Source: Acidovorax sp. Leaf191 (GTDB lineage: Bacteria; Pseudomonadota; Gammaproteobacteria; Burkholderiales; Burkholderiaceae_C). From it: 64,000 nt of DNA. The stretch covers positions 345,260-409,259 of the forward strand of contig NZ_LMPT01000022.1 of NCBI RefSeq assembly GCF_001424425.1, written 5' to 3'. Below the pieces are notes generated by a model. That model searched no databases. It was given only the letters and a program-made list of their open reading frames with translations, and was not told the origin of the DNA. Below are positions 27,566 to 34,944 of the stretch, in pieces (within the stretch, counting starts at the first letter, position 1; every line of letters starts with the position of its first letter). Position numbers and translations under genes: made by a program.

Positions 27566-27955
27566 ATGACAACCCCCAACGGCACCCTGGAGCTCACGGA
27601 AATCATCTTTCCCGAGCACGCCAACCACTACGGCACCCTGTTCGGCGGGCATGCGCTGCTGCTCATGTCCAAGGCGGCGTTTCTGGCCGCCCGCAGCGCG
27701 GCCGGCAGCAACGTGGTGATGGCTGGCGTGAGCGACGTGCGATTCGTGGCGCCCGTGGGCGTGGGCCATGTGCTCACCCTGCGCGCCTGGGCGACGCGGC
27801 TCGGGCGCAGCTCGCTCACCGTGTGCGTGGCCGGCTTCGCGCAGGCGCTGGGCTCGCCCGCCGAAGAGGTGCTCCAGGGGGTGTTCGAGATGGTGGCGGT
27901 GGATGCCAAGGGCCGCCCCGCACCCATCGCCCATGCCTATCTGGCACCACAGTGA
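27566..27955 (+). CDS. acyl-CoA thioesterase, YciA-like hot-dog fold
   Basis: A 129-residue protein with the hot-dog thioesterase pattern: EIIFPEHANHYGTLFGGHALLLMSKAAF near the N-terminus, then VSDVRFVAPVGVGHVLTLRAW. This matches the YciA/BACH acyl-CoA hydrolases, which release CoA from acyl-CoA. It is the first gene of the methylcitrate operon, 16 bases before prpC, so it may deal with excess propionyl-CoA or related acyl-CoA. The specific substrate is inferred from context only. Confidence 0.78.
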   Translation: MTTPNGTLELTEIIFPEHANHYGTLFGGHALLLMSKAAFLAARSAAGSNVVMAGVSDVRFVAPVGVGHVLTLRAWATRLGRSSLTVCVAGFAQALGSPAEEVLQGVFEMVAVDAKGRPAPIAHAYLAPQ

Positions 27956-27971
27956 CACCCCAGGAGACCCC

Positions 27972-29135
27972 ATGACCATGGAAACAACGACCCCTACCGC
28001 AGGCTTCAAGCCCAAGAAATCCGTCGCGCTGTCGGGCGTGACTGCCGGCAGCACTGCGCTGTGCACCGTGGGCCGCACGGGCAACGACCTGCACTACCGG
28101 GGCTATGACATCCTCGATATCGCCGAGGTCTGCGAATTCGAAGAGATCGCCCACCTGCTGGTGCACGGCAAGCTGCCCACGCGCGCCGAGCTCAAGGCCT
28201 ACAAAACCAAACTCAAGGCCCTGCGCGGCCTGCCGGCCAGCGTGAAGGACGCGCTGGAAAAGCTGCCTGCCAGCAGCCACCCGATGGATGTGATGCGCAC
28301 CGGCGTCTCGGCCCTGGGCTGCGTGCTGCCCGAAAAGGACGACCACAACACGCCCGGCGCCAGGGACATCGCCGACCGGCTGCTCGCCTCGCTCGGCTCC
28401 ATGCTGCTGTACTGGTACCACTGGAGTACCCAGGGCAAGCGCATCGACGTCGAGACGGACGACGACTCCATCGGCGCCCACTTCCTGCACCTGCTGCATG
28501 GCGCCCGCCCCGGCGCGGCCTGGGAGCGCGCGATGCACACCTCGCTCAACCTGTATGCCGAGCACGAGTTCAACGCATCGACCTTCACCGCGCGCGTCGT
28601 GGCGGGCACGGGCAGCGATGTGTATTCGTGCATCACCGGCGCCATCGGAGCACTGCGCGGCCCCAAGCATGGCGGGGCCAACGAGGTGGCCTTCGAGATC
28701 CAGAAGCGCTACGACAGCCCGGACGAGGCAGAGGCCGACGTCCGCCGGCGCGTGCAGGCCAAGGAGGTCGTGATCGGCTTCGGCCACCCGGTCTACACCG
28801 TGAGCGACCCGCGCAATGGCGTCATCAAGGGCGTGGCGCGGTCCCTGTCCGAGGAGGCGGGCCGCACCAAGATGTTCGACATCGCCGAGCGGCTCGAGTC
28901 GGTGATGTGGGAGGCCAAGAGCATGTTCCCCAACCTCGACTGGTTCAGTGCGGTGAGCTACCACATGATGGGCGTGCCCACCGCCATGTTCACGCCGCTG
29001 TTCGTGATCGCGCGCACCAGCGGCTGGGCGGCGCACATCATCGAGCAGCGCCTGGACAACAAGATCATTCGCCCCAGCGCGCATTACACCGGGCCGGACA
29101 ATCTGGCGTTTGTGCGGATCGAGGACCGTGTTTGA
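27972..29135 (+). CDS. prpC: 2-methylcitrate synthase
   Basis: A 387-residue citrate-synthase family enzyme that condenses propionyl-CoA with oxaloacetate. Catalytic motifs are present: RGYDI near the N-terminus, KHGGANE, GFGHPVY and NLDWFSAVSYHMMG. The length is that of PrpC, shorter than Gram-negative type GltA (about 430). A CAGGAGA ribosome site precedes the ATG at 27972. The operon context (divergent regulator, acnD and prpF downstream) supports methylcitrate over citrate synthesis. Confidence 0.92.
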   Translation: MTMETTTPTAGFKPKKSVALSGVTAGSTALCTVGRTGNDLHYRGYDILDIAEVCEFEEIAHLLVHGKLPTRAELKAYKTKLKALRGLPASVKDALEKLPASSHPMDVMRTGVSALGCVLPEKDDHNTPGARDIADRLLASLGSMLLYWYHWSTQGKRIDVETDDDSIGAHFLHLLHGARPGAAWERAMHTSLNLYAEHEFNASTFTARVVAGTGSDVYSCITGAIGALRGPKHGGANEVAFEIQKRYDSPDEAEADVRRRVQAKEVVIGFGHPVYTVSDPRNGVIKGVARSLSEEAGRTKMFDIAERLESVMWEAKSMFPNLDWFSAVSYHMMGVPTAMFTPLFVIARTSGWAAHIIEQRLDNKIIRPSAHYTGPDNLAFVRIEDRV

Positions 29136-29155
29136 CAGCCATGAGCGCTGCATCG

Positions 29156-29183
29156 TCTCCCTCTCCCGCGAGGGGAGAGGGGA
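29156..29183. repeat. partial GGGAGAGGG-type palindrome between prpC and acnD
   Basis: CCCTCTCCCGCGAGGGGAGA forms a near-perfect hairpin. It is one palindrome of the longer units found at 31.9-32.6 kb and lacks the third arm. Confidence 0.6.
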
Positions 29184-29236
29184 ATCGAAAGACAGTGACG
29201 AACTGACAGGTATTTGAAGCCGAGCGACACAACACC

Positions 29237-31927
29237 ATGATGAACACCCGACATCGCCGGCCCTTGCCCGGCACCGCACTGGACTACTTCGACGCCCGCG
29301 CGGCCGTCGATGCCCTCACGCCCGGCGCGTGGGCCACCCTGCCCTACACATCGCGTGTGCACGCCGAGAACATCGTGCGCCGGGCCGACCCGGCCATCGT
29401 GGACGACTGCCTGCGCCAGCTGATCGGGCGCCGGCGCGAGCGCGACTTTCCGTGGTTTCCGGCGCGTGTGGTGTGCCATGACATCCTGGGCCAGACCGCG
29501 CTGGTGGACCTGGCGGGCCTGCGCGACGCCATCGCGGCCGCGGGTGGGGACCCCGCCCAGGTGAACCCCGTGGTGCCCGTGCAGCTGGTCGTGGACCATT
29601 CGCTGGCCGTGGAATGCGGCGGGTCCGACCCCGGTGCATTCGCAAGAAACCGCGCCATCGAAGACCGCCGCAACGAAGACCGCTTTCACTTCATCGAGTG
29701 GACGAAAAAGGCCTTTTCCAATGTGCAGGTCATCCCCGCAGGCAACGGGATCATGCACCAGATCAACCTGGAGAAGATGTCGCCCGTGGTCCATGCCGAC
29801 AGCGGCGTGGCCTACCCCGACACCTGCGTGGGCACCGACAGCCACACGCCGCACATCGATGCGCTGGGCGTCATTGCCATCGGCGTCGGCGGCCTGGAGG
29901 CCGAGAACGTGATGCTGGGCCGCGCGTCGTGGATGCGGCTGCCGGAGATCGTGGGCGTGCAGCTCACCGGCCAGCGCCAGAGCGGCATCACCGCCACCGA
30001 CGTGGTACTGGCGCTGACCGAGTTCCTGCGCCGGTCCAAGGTGGTCGGCGCCTACCTGGAGTTCTACGGCGAGGGCGCCGCCAGGCTCACCATCGGCGAC
30101 CGCGCGACCATCTCGAACATGGCCCCCGAGTACGGCGCGACCGCGGCCCTGTTCAGCATCGACGACCAGACGCTCGAGTACCTGGCGCTCACGGGCCGCA
30201 CGCCGGGCCAGGTCCGTCTGGTGGAGACCTATGCCAAGGCCGCAGGCCTGTGGTCCGACACGCTGAGCGATGCGGTGTACGAGCGCACGCTGAGTTTCGA
30301 TCTGTCCAGCGTCGTGCGCAACATGGCGGGTCCGTCCAACCCGCACGCGCGCGTGGCCACCAGCGACCTGGCGGCCCGCGGCATCGCCCGCGCATGGCAG
30401 ATGCCGGCGGCCCACGAAGGCACCCTGCCCGATGGCGCCGTGGTGATTGCCGCCATCACAAGCTGCACCAACACCTCCAACCCGCGCAATGTGATCGCGG
30501 CGGCGCTGCTGGCGCGCAACGCCCACCGCTTGCGCCTGGCGCGCAAGCCCTGGGTGAAAACATCGCTCGCCCCTGGCTCCAAGGCCGTCGAGCTGTACCT
30601 GCAGGAAGCAGGCCTGCTGCAGGACCTGGAACACCTCGGCTTCGGCATCGTGGGTTTTGCCTGCACCACCTGCAACGGCATGTCGGGCGCGCTCGACCCC
30701 GCCATAGAGCAAGAGATCATCGACCGCCAGCTGTACGCGACCGCCGTGCTGTCGGGCAACCGCAACTTCGACGGCCGCATCCACCCGTACGCCAGCCAGG
30801 CCTTCCTGGCCTCGCCGCCGCTGGTGGTGGCCTATGCGATCGCGGGCACGGTGCGCTTCGACATCGAAAACGACGTGCTGGCGGTGGTGGACGGCCGGGA
30901 GATCCGCCTCCAAGACATCTGGCCGAGCGATGCAGAGATCGACGCCGTGGTGAAAGCCGCCGTCAAGCCCGCACAGTACCGCGCCGTCTACGAGCCCATG
31001 TTCGCGATCCGCGCCGACACTGGCGACGCGGTGAGCCCGCAGTACGGCTGGCGCCCGGAGTCCACCTACATTCGCCGCCCGCCATACTGGGACACCGACG
31101 GCGTGGGGGCCCTGGCGGCCCACCCGCGCACGCGCCAGGGCATGCGCCCGCTGGCCATCCTGCCGGACAACATCACCACCGACCACCTCTCGCCGTCGAA
31201 CGCCATCCTGCGGGACAGCGCAGCCGGCGAGTACCTGCACCGCATGGGCGTGCCCGAGGAAGATTTCAACTCCTACGCCACGCACCGCGGCGACCACCTG
31301 ACGGCCATGCGGGCCACGTTTGCCAACCCCACGCTCCGAAACGAGATGGTGCGCAACCCCGACGGCAGCGTGCAGCCCGGGTCGCTGGCCAGGGTGGAGC
31401 CCGAAGGCCAGGTCCTGCGCATGTGGGAGGCCATGGAGACCTACCTGAACCGCCGCCAGCCCTTGATCATCATCGCCGGCGCCGACTACGGCCAGGGCTC
31501 GTCGCGCGACTGGGCCGCCAAGGGCGTGCGCCTGGCGGGTGTGGAAGTGGTGGTGGCCGAGGGCTTCGAGCGCATCCACCGCACCAACCTGATCGGCATG
31601 GGGGTGCTGCCCGTGGAGTTCCAGCCCGGCACGAACCGGCTGACGCTGGGCCTGGATGGCACGGAAGTCTATGACGTGCAGGGGCTGTGCACGGCGCGGG
31701 CTGACTTGACGCTGGTGGTGCGGCGCCGAAGCGGCGAGGTGCTGCGGGTGCCTGTGGCCTGCCGGCTGGACACGGCGGAGGAGGTGTCGGTGTATGAAGC
31801 GGGGGGCGTGCTGCAGAGGTTTGCGCAGGATTTTCTGGAGCGGGGTGGCGGTGGTGCAGCGGCCCCCTCTCCCCAACCCCTCTCCTGCGAGGGGAGAGGG
31901 ACTTCCCCGTGCGAACTGCGGTTTTGA
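29237..31927 (+). CDS. acnD: Fe/S-dependent 2-methylisocitrate dehydratase AcnD
   Basis: An 896-residue aconitase-family enzyme that dehydrates 2-methylcitrate together with PrpF. Iron-sulphur ligands are in SCTNTSNP and CTTCNG. Substrate-binding motifs DHSLAVECGG and GADYGQGSSRDWAAKG are intact. The length exceeds typical AcnD (about 865) because the last 25 or so residues (GGGGAAAPSPQPLSCEGR and beyond) are encoded by a GGGAGAGGG-type repeat that has replaced the original stop. The first two codons are both ATG; the second (29240) would serve equally. Confidence 0.92.
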   Translation: MMNTRHRRPLPGTALDYFDARAAVDALTPGAWATLPYTSRVHAENIVRRADPAIVDDCLRQLIGRRRERDFPWFPARVVCHDILGQTALVDLAGLRDAIAAAGGDPAQVNPVVPVQLVVDHSLAVECGGSDPGAFARNRAIEDRRNEDRFHFIEWTKKAFSNVQVIPAGNGIMHQINLEKMSPVVHADSGVAYPDTCVGTDSHTPHIDALGVIAIGVGGLEAENVMLGRASWMRLPEIVGVQLTGQRQSGITATDVVLALTEFLRRSKVVGAYLEFYGEGAARLTIGDRATISNMAPEYGATAALFSIDDQTLEYLALTGRTPGQVRLVETYAKAAGLWSDTLSDAVYERTLSFDLSSVVRNMAGPSNPHARVATSDLAARGIARAWQMPAAHEGTLPDGAVVIAAITSCTNTSNPRNVIAAALLARNAHRLRLARKPWVKTSLAPGSKAVELYLQEAGLLQDLEHLGFGIVGFACTTCNGMSGALDPAIEQEIIDRQLYATAVLSGNRNFDGRIHPYASQAFLASPPLVVAYAIAGTVRFDIENDVLAVVDGREIRLQDIWPSDAEIDAVVKAAVKPAQYRAVYEPMFAIRADTGDAVSPQYGWRPESTYIRRPPYWDTDGVGALAAHPRTRQGMRPLAILPDNITTDHLSPSNAILRDSAAGEYLHRMGVPEEDFNSYATHRGDHLTAMRATFANPTLRNEMVRNPDGSVQPGSLARVEPEGQVLRMWEAMETYLNRRQPLIIIAGADYGQGSSRDWAAKGVRLAGVEVVVAEGFERIHRTNLIGMGVLPVEFQPGTNRLTLGLDGTEVYDVQGLCTARADLTLVVRRRSGEVLRVPVACRLDTAEEVSVYEAGGVLQRFAQDFLERGGGGAAAPSPQPLSCEGRGTSPCELRF
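31864..31908. repeat. GGGAGAGGG-type repeat, reverse orientation (unit A)
   Basis: Two CCCCTCTCC arms followed by GAGGGGAGAGGG. Reverse-complemented it matches units B and D. It supplies the last codons of acnD. Confidence 0.75.
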
Positions 31928-32011
31928 CGCGTGATTCGGTTATCGCCGCAGGCACAAAGCCGTCTAGCATTCCAACGAGCCGTTTTTCACCGACCCAGAT
32001 CATCCCTACCT

Positions 32012-32053
32012 CCCCTCTCCCCTCGCGGGAGAGGGGCCGGGGGAGAGGGGGCC
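32012..32053. repeat. GGGAGAGGG-type repeat, forward orientation (unit B)
   Basis: Palindrome CCCCTCTCCCC-TCGC-GGGAGAGGGG followed by a third arm GGGGGAGAGGGGG. It ends 8 bases before the ATG of the DUF559 gene and forms the left inverted repeat of the cassette. Confidence 0.8.
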
Positions 32054-32061
32054 CGCATCAC

Positions 32062-32445
32062 ATGCACCCACGCGACTTCGCCAAGACACTGCGCCAGAAC
32101 ATGACCGATGCCGAGCAGCTGCTGTGGAAGCACTTGCGCGCCCACCGCCTGGACGGCCAGAAGTTTCGCCGCCAGCAGCCCATGGGGCCCTACATCGTGG
32201 ACTTCGTGCACTTCAGCGGTCGCGTCATCGTGGAGGCCGATGGTGCGCAGCATGTGGAATCAGACCACGATGCAGCCCGCGACGCCTGGCTGCGGAGCCA
32301 GGGGTATACGGTGCTGCGCTTTTGGAACAACGACATCCTGCAGAGTACCGAGGCGGTGCTTGAAGCCATCTATGCGGCCTTGCGCGGGGCCGCCCCCTCT
32401 CCCCAACCCCTCTTCCCCCGAGGGAAGAGGGGCCTCCCGGGATAA
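32062..32445 (+). CDS. DUF559 endonuclease-like protein inside the methylcitrate operon
   Basis: A 127-residue DUF559 protein. The family is related to very-short-patch-repair and restriction-type nucleases. Typical motifs are RQNMTDAEQLLWKHLRAHRL, KFRRQQPMGPYIVDFVH, then EADGAQH (an E-x-D-G-x-x-H block carrying acidic residues) and LRFWNNDIL. The start ATG lies directly after repeat unit B, and the last 20 residues (RGAAPSPQPLFPRGKRG and onward) are encoded by unit C. The gene is thus bounded by an inverted repeat pair. It has no obvious role in propionate metabolism and interrupts acnD-prpF. No enzymatic activity is known to me for this exact group. Confidence 0.75.
   Translation: MHPRDFAKTLRQNMTDAEQLLWKHLRAHRLDGQKFRRQQPMGPYIVDFVHFSGRVIVEADGAQHVESDHDAARDAWLRSQGYTVLRFWNNDILQSTEAVLEAIYAALRGAAPSPQPLFPRGKRGLPG
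32391..32435. repeat. GGGAGAGGG-type repeat, reverse orientation (unit C)
   Basis: CCCCCTCTCCCC and CCCCTCTTCCC arms followed by GAGGGAAGAGGGG. It has compensating changes in the arms (CTCTTCCC with GGGAAGAG) and encodes the DUF559 C-terminus. Inverted relative to unit B. Confidence 0.75.
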
Positions 32446-32520
32446 GCACGGCTGACGATCATTGGCTGGGCCCACTTCAATCATCCGAGAGAACATCCCG
32501 AACAACACCAGCGCCATGCA

Positions 32521-32567
32521 CCCCTCCCCTCTCCCCTCGCGGGAGAGGGGCCGGGGGAGAGGGGGCC
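32521..32567. repeat. GGGAGAGGG-type repeat, forward orientation (unit D)
   Basis: Nearly identical to unit B: CCCCTCTCCCC-TCGC-GGGAGAGGGG then GGGGGAGAGGGGG. It lies in the gap before prpF. Confidence 0.8.
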
Positions 32568-32634
32568 TCAGCGCAACCACCAACCCATTGGCAAAGCCCA
32601 CACGCCCTTCCCGCAAACGTAGACCCGCCACCCC

Positions 32635-33825
32635 ATGACACCCCCCTCACCCCAACTCAAAATCCCCGCCACCTACATGCGCGGCGGCACCAGCAAAGGC
32701 CTCTTCTTCCGCCTGGACGACCTGCCCGCGCCGGCCCGCCAGCCCGGCGCCGCCCGCGACGCCATCCTGCTGCGCGCTCTGGGCAGCCCGGACCCGTATG
32801 GCAAGCAGATCGACGGCCTGGGCAATGCCTCGTCCAGCACCAGCAAGGCCGTGATCCTGTCGCGCAGCCTGCGGCCCGGGCATGATGTGGACTACCTCTT
32901 CGGCCAGGTGTCCATCGACCAGCCGTTCGTGGACTGGAGCGGCAACTGCGGCAACCTCTCGGCCGCCGTGGGCCCCTGCGCCATCCACATGGGGTTGATC
33001 GATGCAGCGCGCATCCCGAGCAACGGTGCCTTGGCCGTGCGCATCTGGCAGGCCAACATCGGCAAGACCATCGTGGCGCATGTGCCGATCGCGAACGGGC
33101 AGGTGCAGGAGACCGGGGACTTCGAGTTGGACGGCGTGACCTTTGCAGCGGCCGAAATACCACTCGAATTCATGGACCCCGCCGACGGTGCGGAAGGCGC
33201 GGGATCGATGTTCCCTACCGGCAACGTGGTGGACACGCTGGAGGTACCAGGTGTCGGCAGCTTCCCCGCCACGCTGATCGACGCGGGCATTCCCACCATT
33301 TTTCTCAATGCCCACAACCTGGGCTACGCCGGTACCGAGCTGCAGGACGCGATCAACGGTGACGCCGCGGCTCTCGCACGCTTCGAAGCCATCCGCGCCC
33401 ACGGCGCGCTGCGCATGGGTCTGGTCCGCGAACTGGCGGATGCCGCCACCCGCCAGCACACGCCCAAGATCGCTTTCGTGGCGCCGCCCGCGGCCTACAC
33501 CGCCTCCAGCGGCAAGCGCATCGAAGCACACGACATCGATCTGCTGGTGCGTGCGCTCTCCATGGGCAAGCTGCACCACGCGATGATGGGGACCGCCGCG
33601 GTGGCCATCGGCACAGCCGCCGCCATCCCTGGCACGCTGGTCAACTTGGCCGCGGGTGGTGGGGCGCGCAACGCGGTGCGCTTCGGGCACCCCTCGGGCA
33701 CGCTGCGCGTGGGCGCCGAGGCCACGCATCACGGTGGCCAATGGACGGTGACCAAAGCCTTGATGAGCCGCAGCGCCCGCATTCTCATGGAAGGGTGCAT
33801 TCGCATCCCCGCCGACTGCTTCTGA
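32635..33825 (+). CDS. prpF: 2-methylaconitate cis-trans isomerase
   Basis: A 396-residue PrpF-family protein with the diaminopimelate-epimerase-like fold. Characteristic motifs: PATYMRGGTSKGLFF at the N-terminus, then VDYLFGQVSIDQPFVDWSGN with NCGNLSAAVGP, and the C-terminal FGHPSGTLRVGAE. It isomerises the methylaconitate made by AcnD, and acnD-prpF pairs replace PrpD in many betaproteobacteria. The ATG at 32635 begins directly with the domain. It is separated from acnD by the DUF559 cassette (about 700 bases). Confidence 0.92.
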   Translation: MTPPSPQLKIPATYMRGGTSKGLFFRLDDLPAPARQPGAARDAILLRALGSPDPYGKQIDGLGNASSSTSKAVILSRSLRPGHDVDYLFGQVSIDQPFVDWSGNCGNLSAAVGPCAIHMGLIDAARIPSNGALAVRIWQANIGKTIVAHVPIANGQVQETGDFELDGVTFAAAEIPLEFMDPADGAEGAGSMFPTGNVVDTLEVPGVGSFPATLIDAGIPTIFLNAHNLGYAGTELQDAINGDAAALARFEAIRAHGALRMGLVRELADAATRQHTPKIAFVAPPAAYTASSGKRIEAHDIDLLVRALSMGKLHHAMMGTAAVAIGTAAAIPGTLVNLAAGGGARNAVRFGHPSGTLRVGAEATHHGGQWTVTKALMSRSARILMEGCIRIPADCF

Positions 33826-33834
33826 CACACCCTT

Positions 33835-34698
33835 ATGAACACCAAACAACAACTCAAGGCCCTGGCCGAAGCCCGCCGTGGCGTCATCGTGCCCGGCGCG
33901 TTCAATGCCCTGTCCGCCCGTGTGGTGGCCGACCTGGGGTTCGAGGCGCTCTACGTCACTGGCGCAGGCGTCACCAACATGTGGTTCGGCCTGCCCGACC
34001 AGGCGTTCATGGGCCTCACCGACATCGCCGACCACACGGCACGCATCCGCGACGCGGTGGAGCTGCCGCTCATCGTCGATGCCGACACGGGCTTCGGCAA
34101 CGCGCTCAACACGTACCACGCGGTGCGCACGCTGGAGCGCGCGGGTGCCGACTGCATCCAGCTGGAAGACCAGGTCTCGCCCAAGCGCTGCGGGCATTTC
34201 AACGGCAAGGAGGTGATCTCCACCGACGAGATGCTGGGCAAGATCAAGGCCGCCGTGGACGCGCGCCGCGACCCGGGCACCCTGATCATGGCGCGCACCG
34301 ACGCCTGCGCGACCCAGGGTTTCGAGGCGGCGGTCGAGCGCGCGCAGCGGTTTGGCGAGGCGGGGGCCGACATCCTGTTCGTGGAAGCCGTCACCACGGC
34401 CGACGAGATCCGCGCCCTGCCCCGGCGCCTGGCCGACCGGCCCCAGCTCATGAACATGGTGATCGGCGGCAAGACGCCCATCTTCAGCGCCGACGAGCTG
34501 GCGGGCCTGGGCTATGGGCTGGTGCTGTACGCCAACGCGGCATTGCAGGGCGCAGTGGCCGGCATGCAGAAGGTGCTGACCGTGCTGCGCGACGAGCGCC
34601 GTGTGGATGAGGACCCTGCGATGGTGGCGCCGTTTGCCGAACGCCAGCGGCTGGTGTGCAAGCCGCAGTGGGATGCGCTGGAGAAGAAGTACGAATAA
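33835..34698 (+). CDS. prpB: 2-methylisocitrate lyase or related ICL/PEP-mutase family lyase
   Basis: A 287-residue protein of the isocitrate lyase/PEP mutase superfamily. The signature KRCGH is at residues 117-121 and the metal-binding DADTG at about 82-86. Context as last gene of a methylcitrate operon suggests PrpB, which cleaves 2-methylisocitrate to pyruvate and succinate. The residues after the signature (KRCGHFNGKE) differ from the KRCGHR seen in classical PrpB and recall carboxyvinyl-carboxyphosphonate mutase-like or dimethylmalate-lyase-like members, so the exact substrate is less certain. Nine bases separate it from prpF. Confidence 0.8.
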   Translation: MNTKQQLKALAEARRGVIVPGAFNALSARVVADLGFEALYVTGAGVTNMWFGLPDQAFMGLTDIADHTARIRDAVELPLIVDADTGFGNALNTYHAVRTLERAGADCIQLEDQVSPKRCGHFNGKEVISTDEMLGKIKAAVDARRDPGTLIMARTDACATQGFEAAVERAQRFGEAGADILFVEAVTTADEIRALPRRLADRPQLMNMVIGGKTPIFSADELAGLGYGLVLYANAALQGAVAGMQKVLTVLRDERRVDEDPAMVAPFAERQRLVCKPQWDALEKKYE

Positions 34699-34750
34699 AA
34701 ATGGGCGCTATCGCTTGTCCAACAAGCGCAACCAGCTACACATTTGATAG
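34697..34750. repeat. dispersed palindrome after prpB
   Basis: CGCTTGTCCAACAAGCG core at 34712-34728 with GGGCGCTAT on the left and CAGCTA plus TTTGATAG on the right. It lies immediately after the prpB stop and could also act as a transcript 3' structure. Confidence 0.65.
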
Positions 34751-34792
34751 CAAACCCTGCCCAGCCCCGCCGCTGCCTGCAAGCCCTCTCGC

Positions 34793-34840
34793 GCGGTGCC
34801 GCGGTGCCGCTGTGCCGCGGTGCTGCGGTGCCGCGGTGGC
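34793..34840. repeat. 8-bp tandem repeat, six copies
   Basis: GCGGTGCC repeated six times with single-base variants in copies 3, 4 and 6. It lies in the convergent gap between prpB and the membrane fusion protein gene. Confidence 0.7.
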
Positions 34841-34944
34841 GGCGCATGCCCGCAGTCTCTTAAATGCGCCAGCGCGCCACACCAAAGGCAGCGCTCGGCA
34901 ACCCGCCCCGGTGACGGGAGCCGCGGGAGCCATCACCGTCACCT

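Noticed and set aside
34910..34943. GGTGACGG/CCGTCACC inverted repeat at the end of the adaptor gene
   Set aside because: Large loop and no T-run on either strand; not supported as a terminator.
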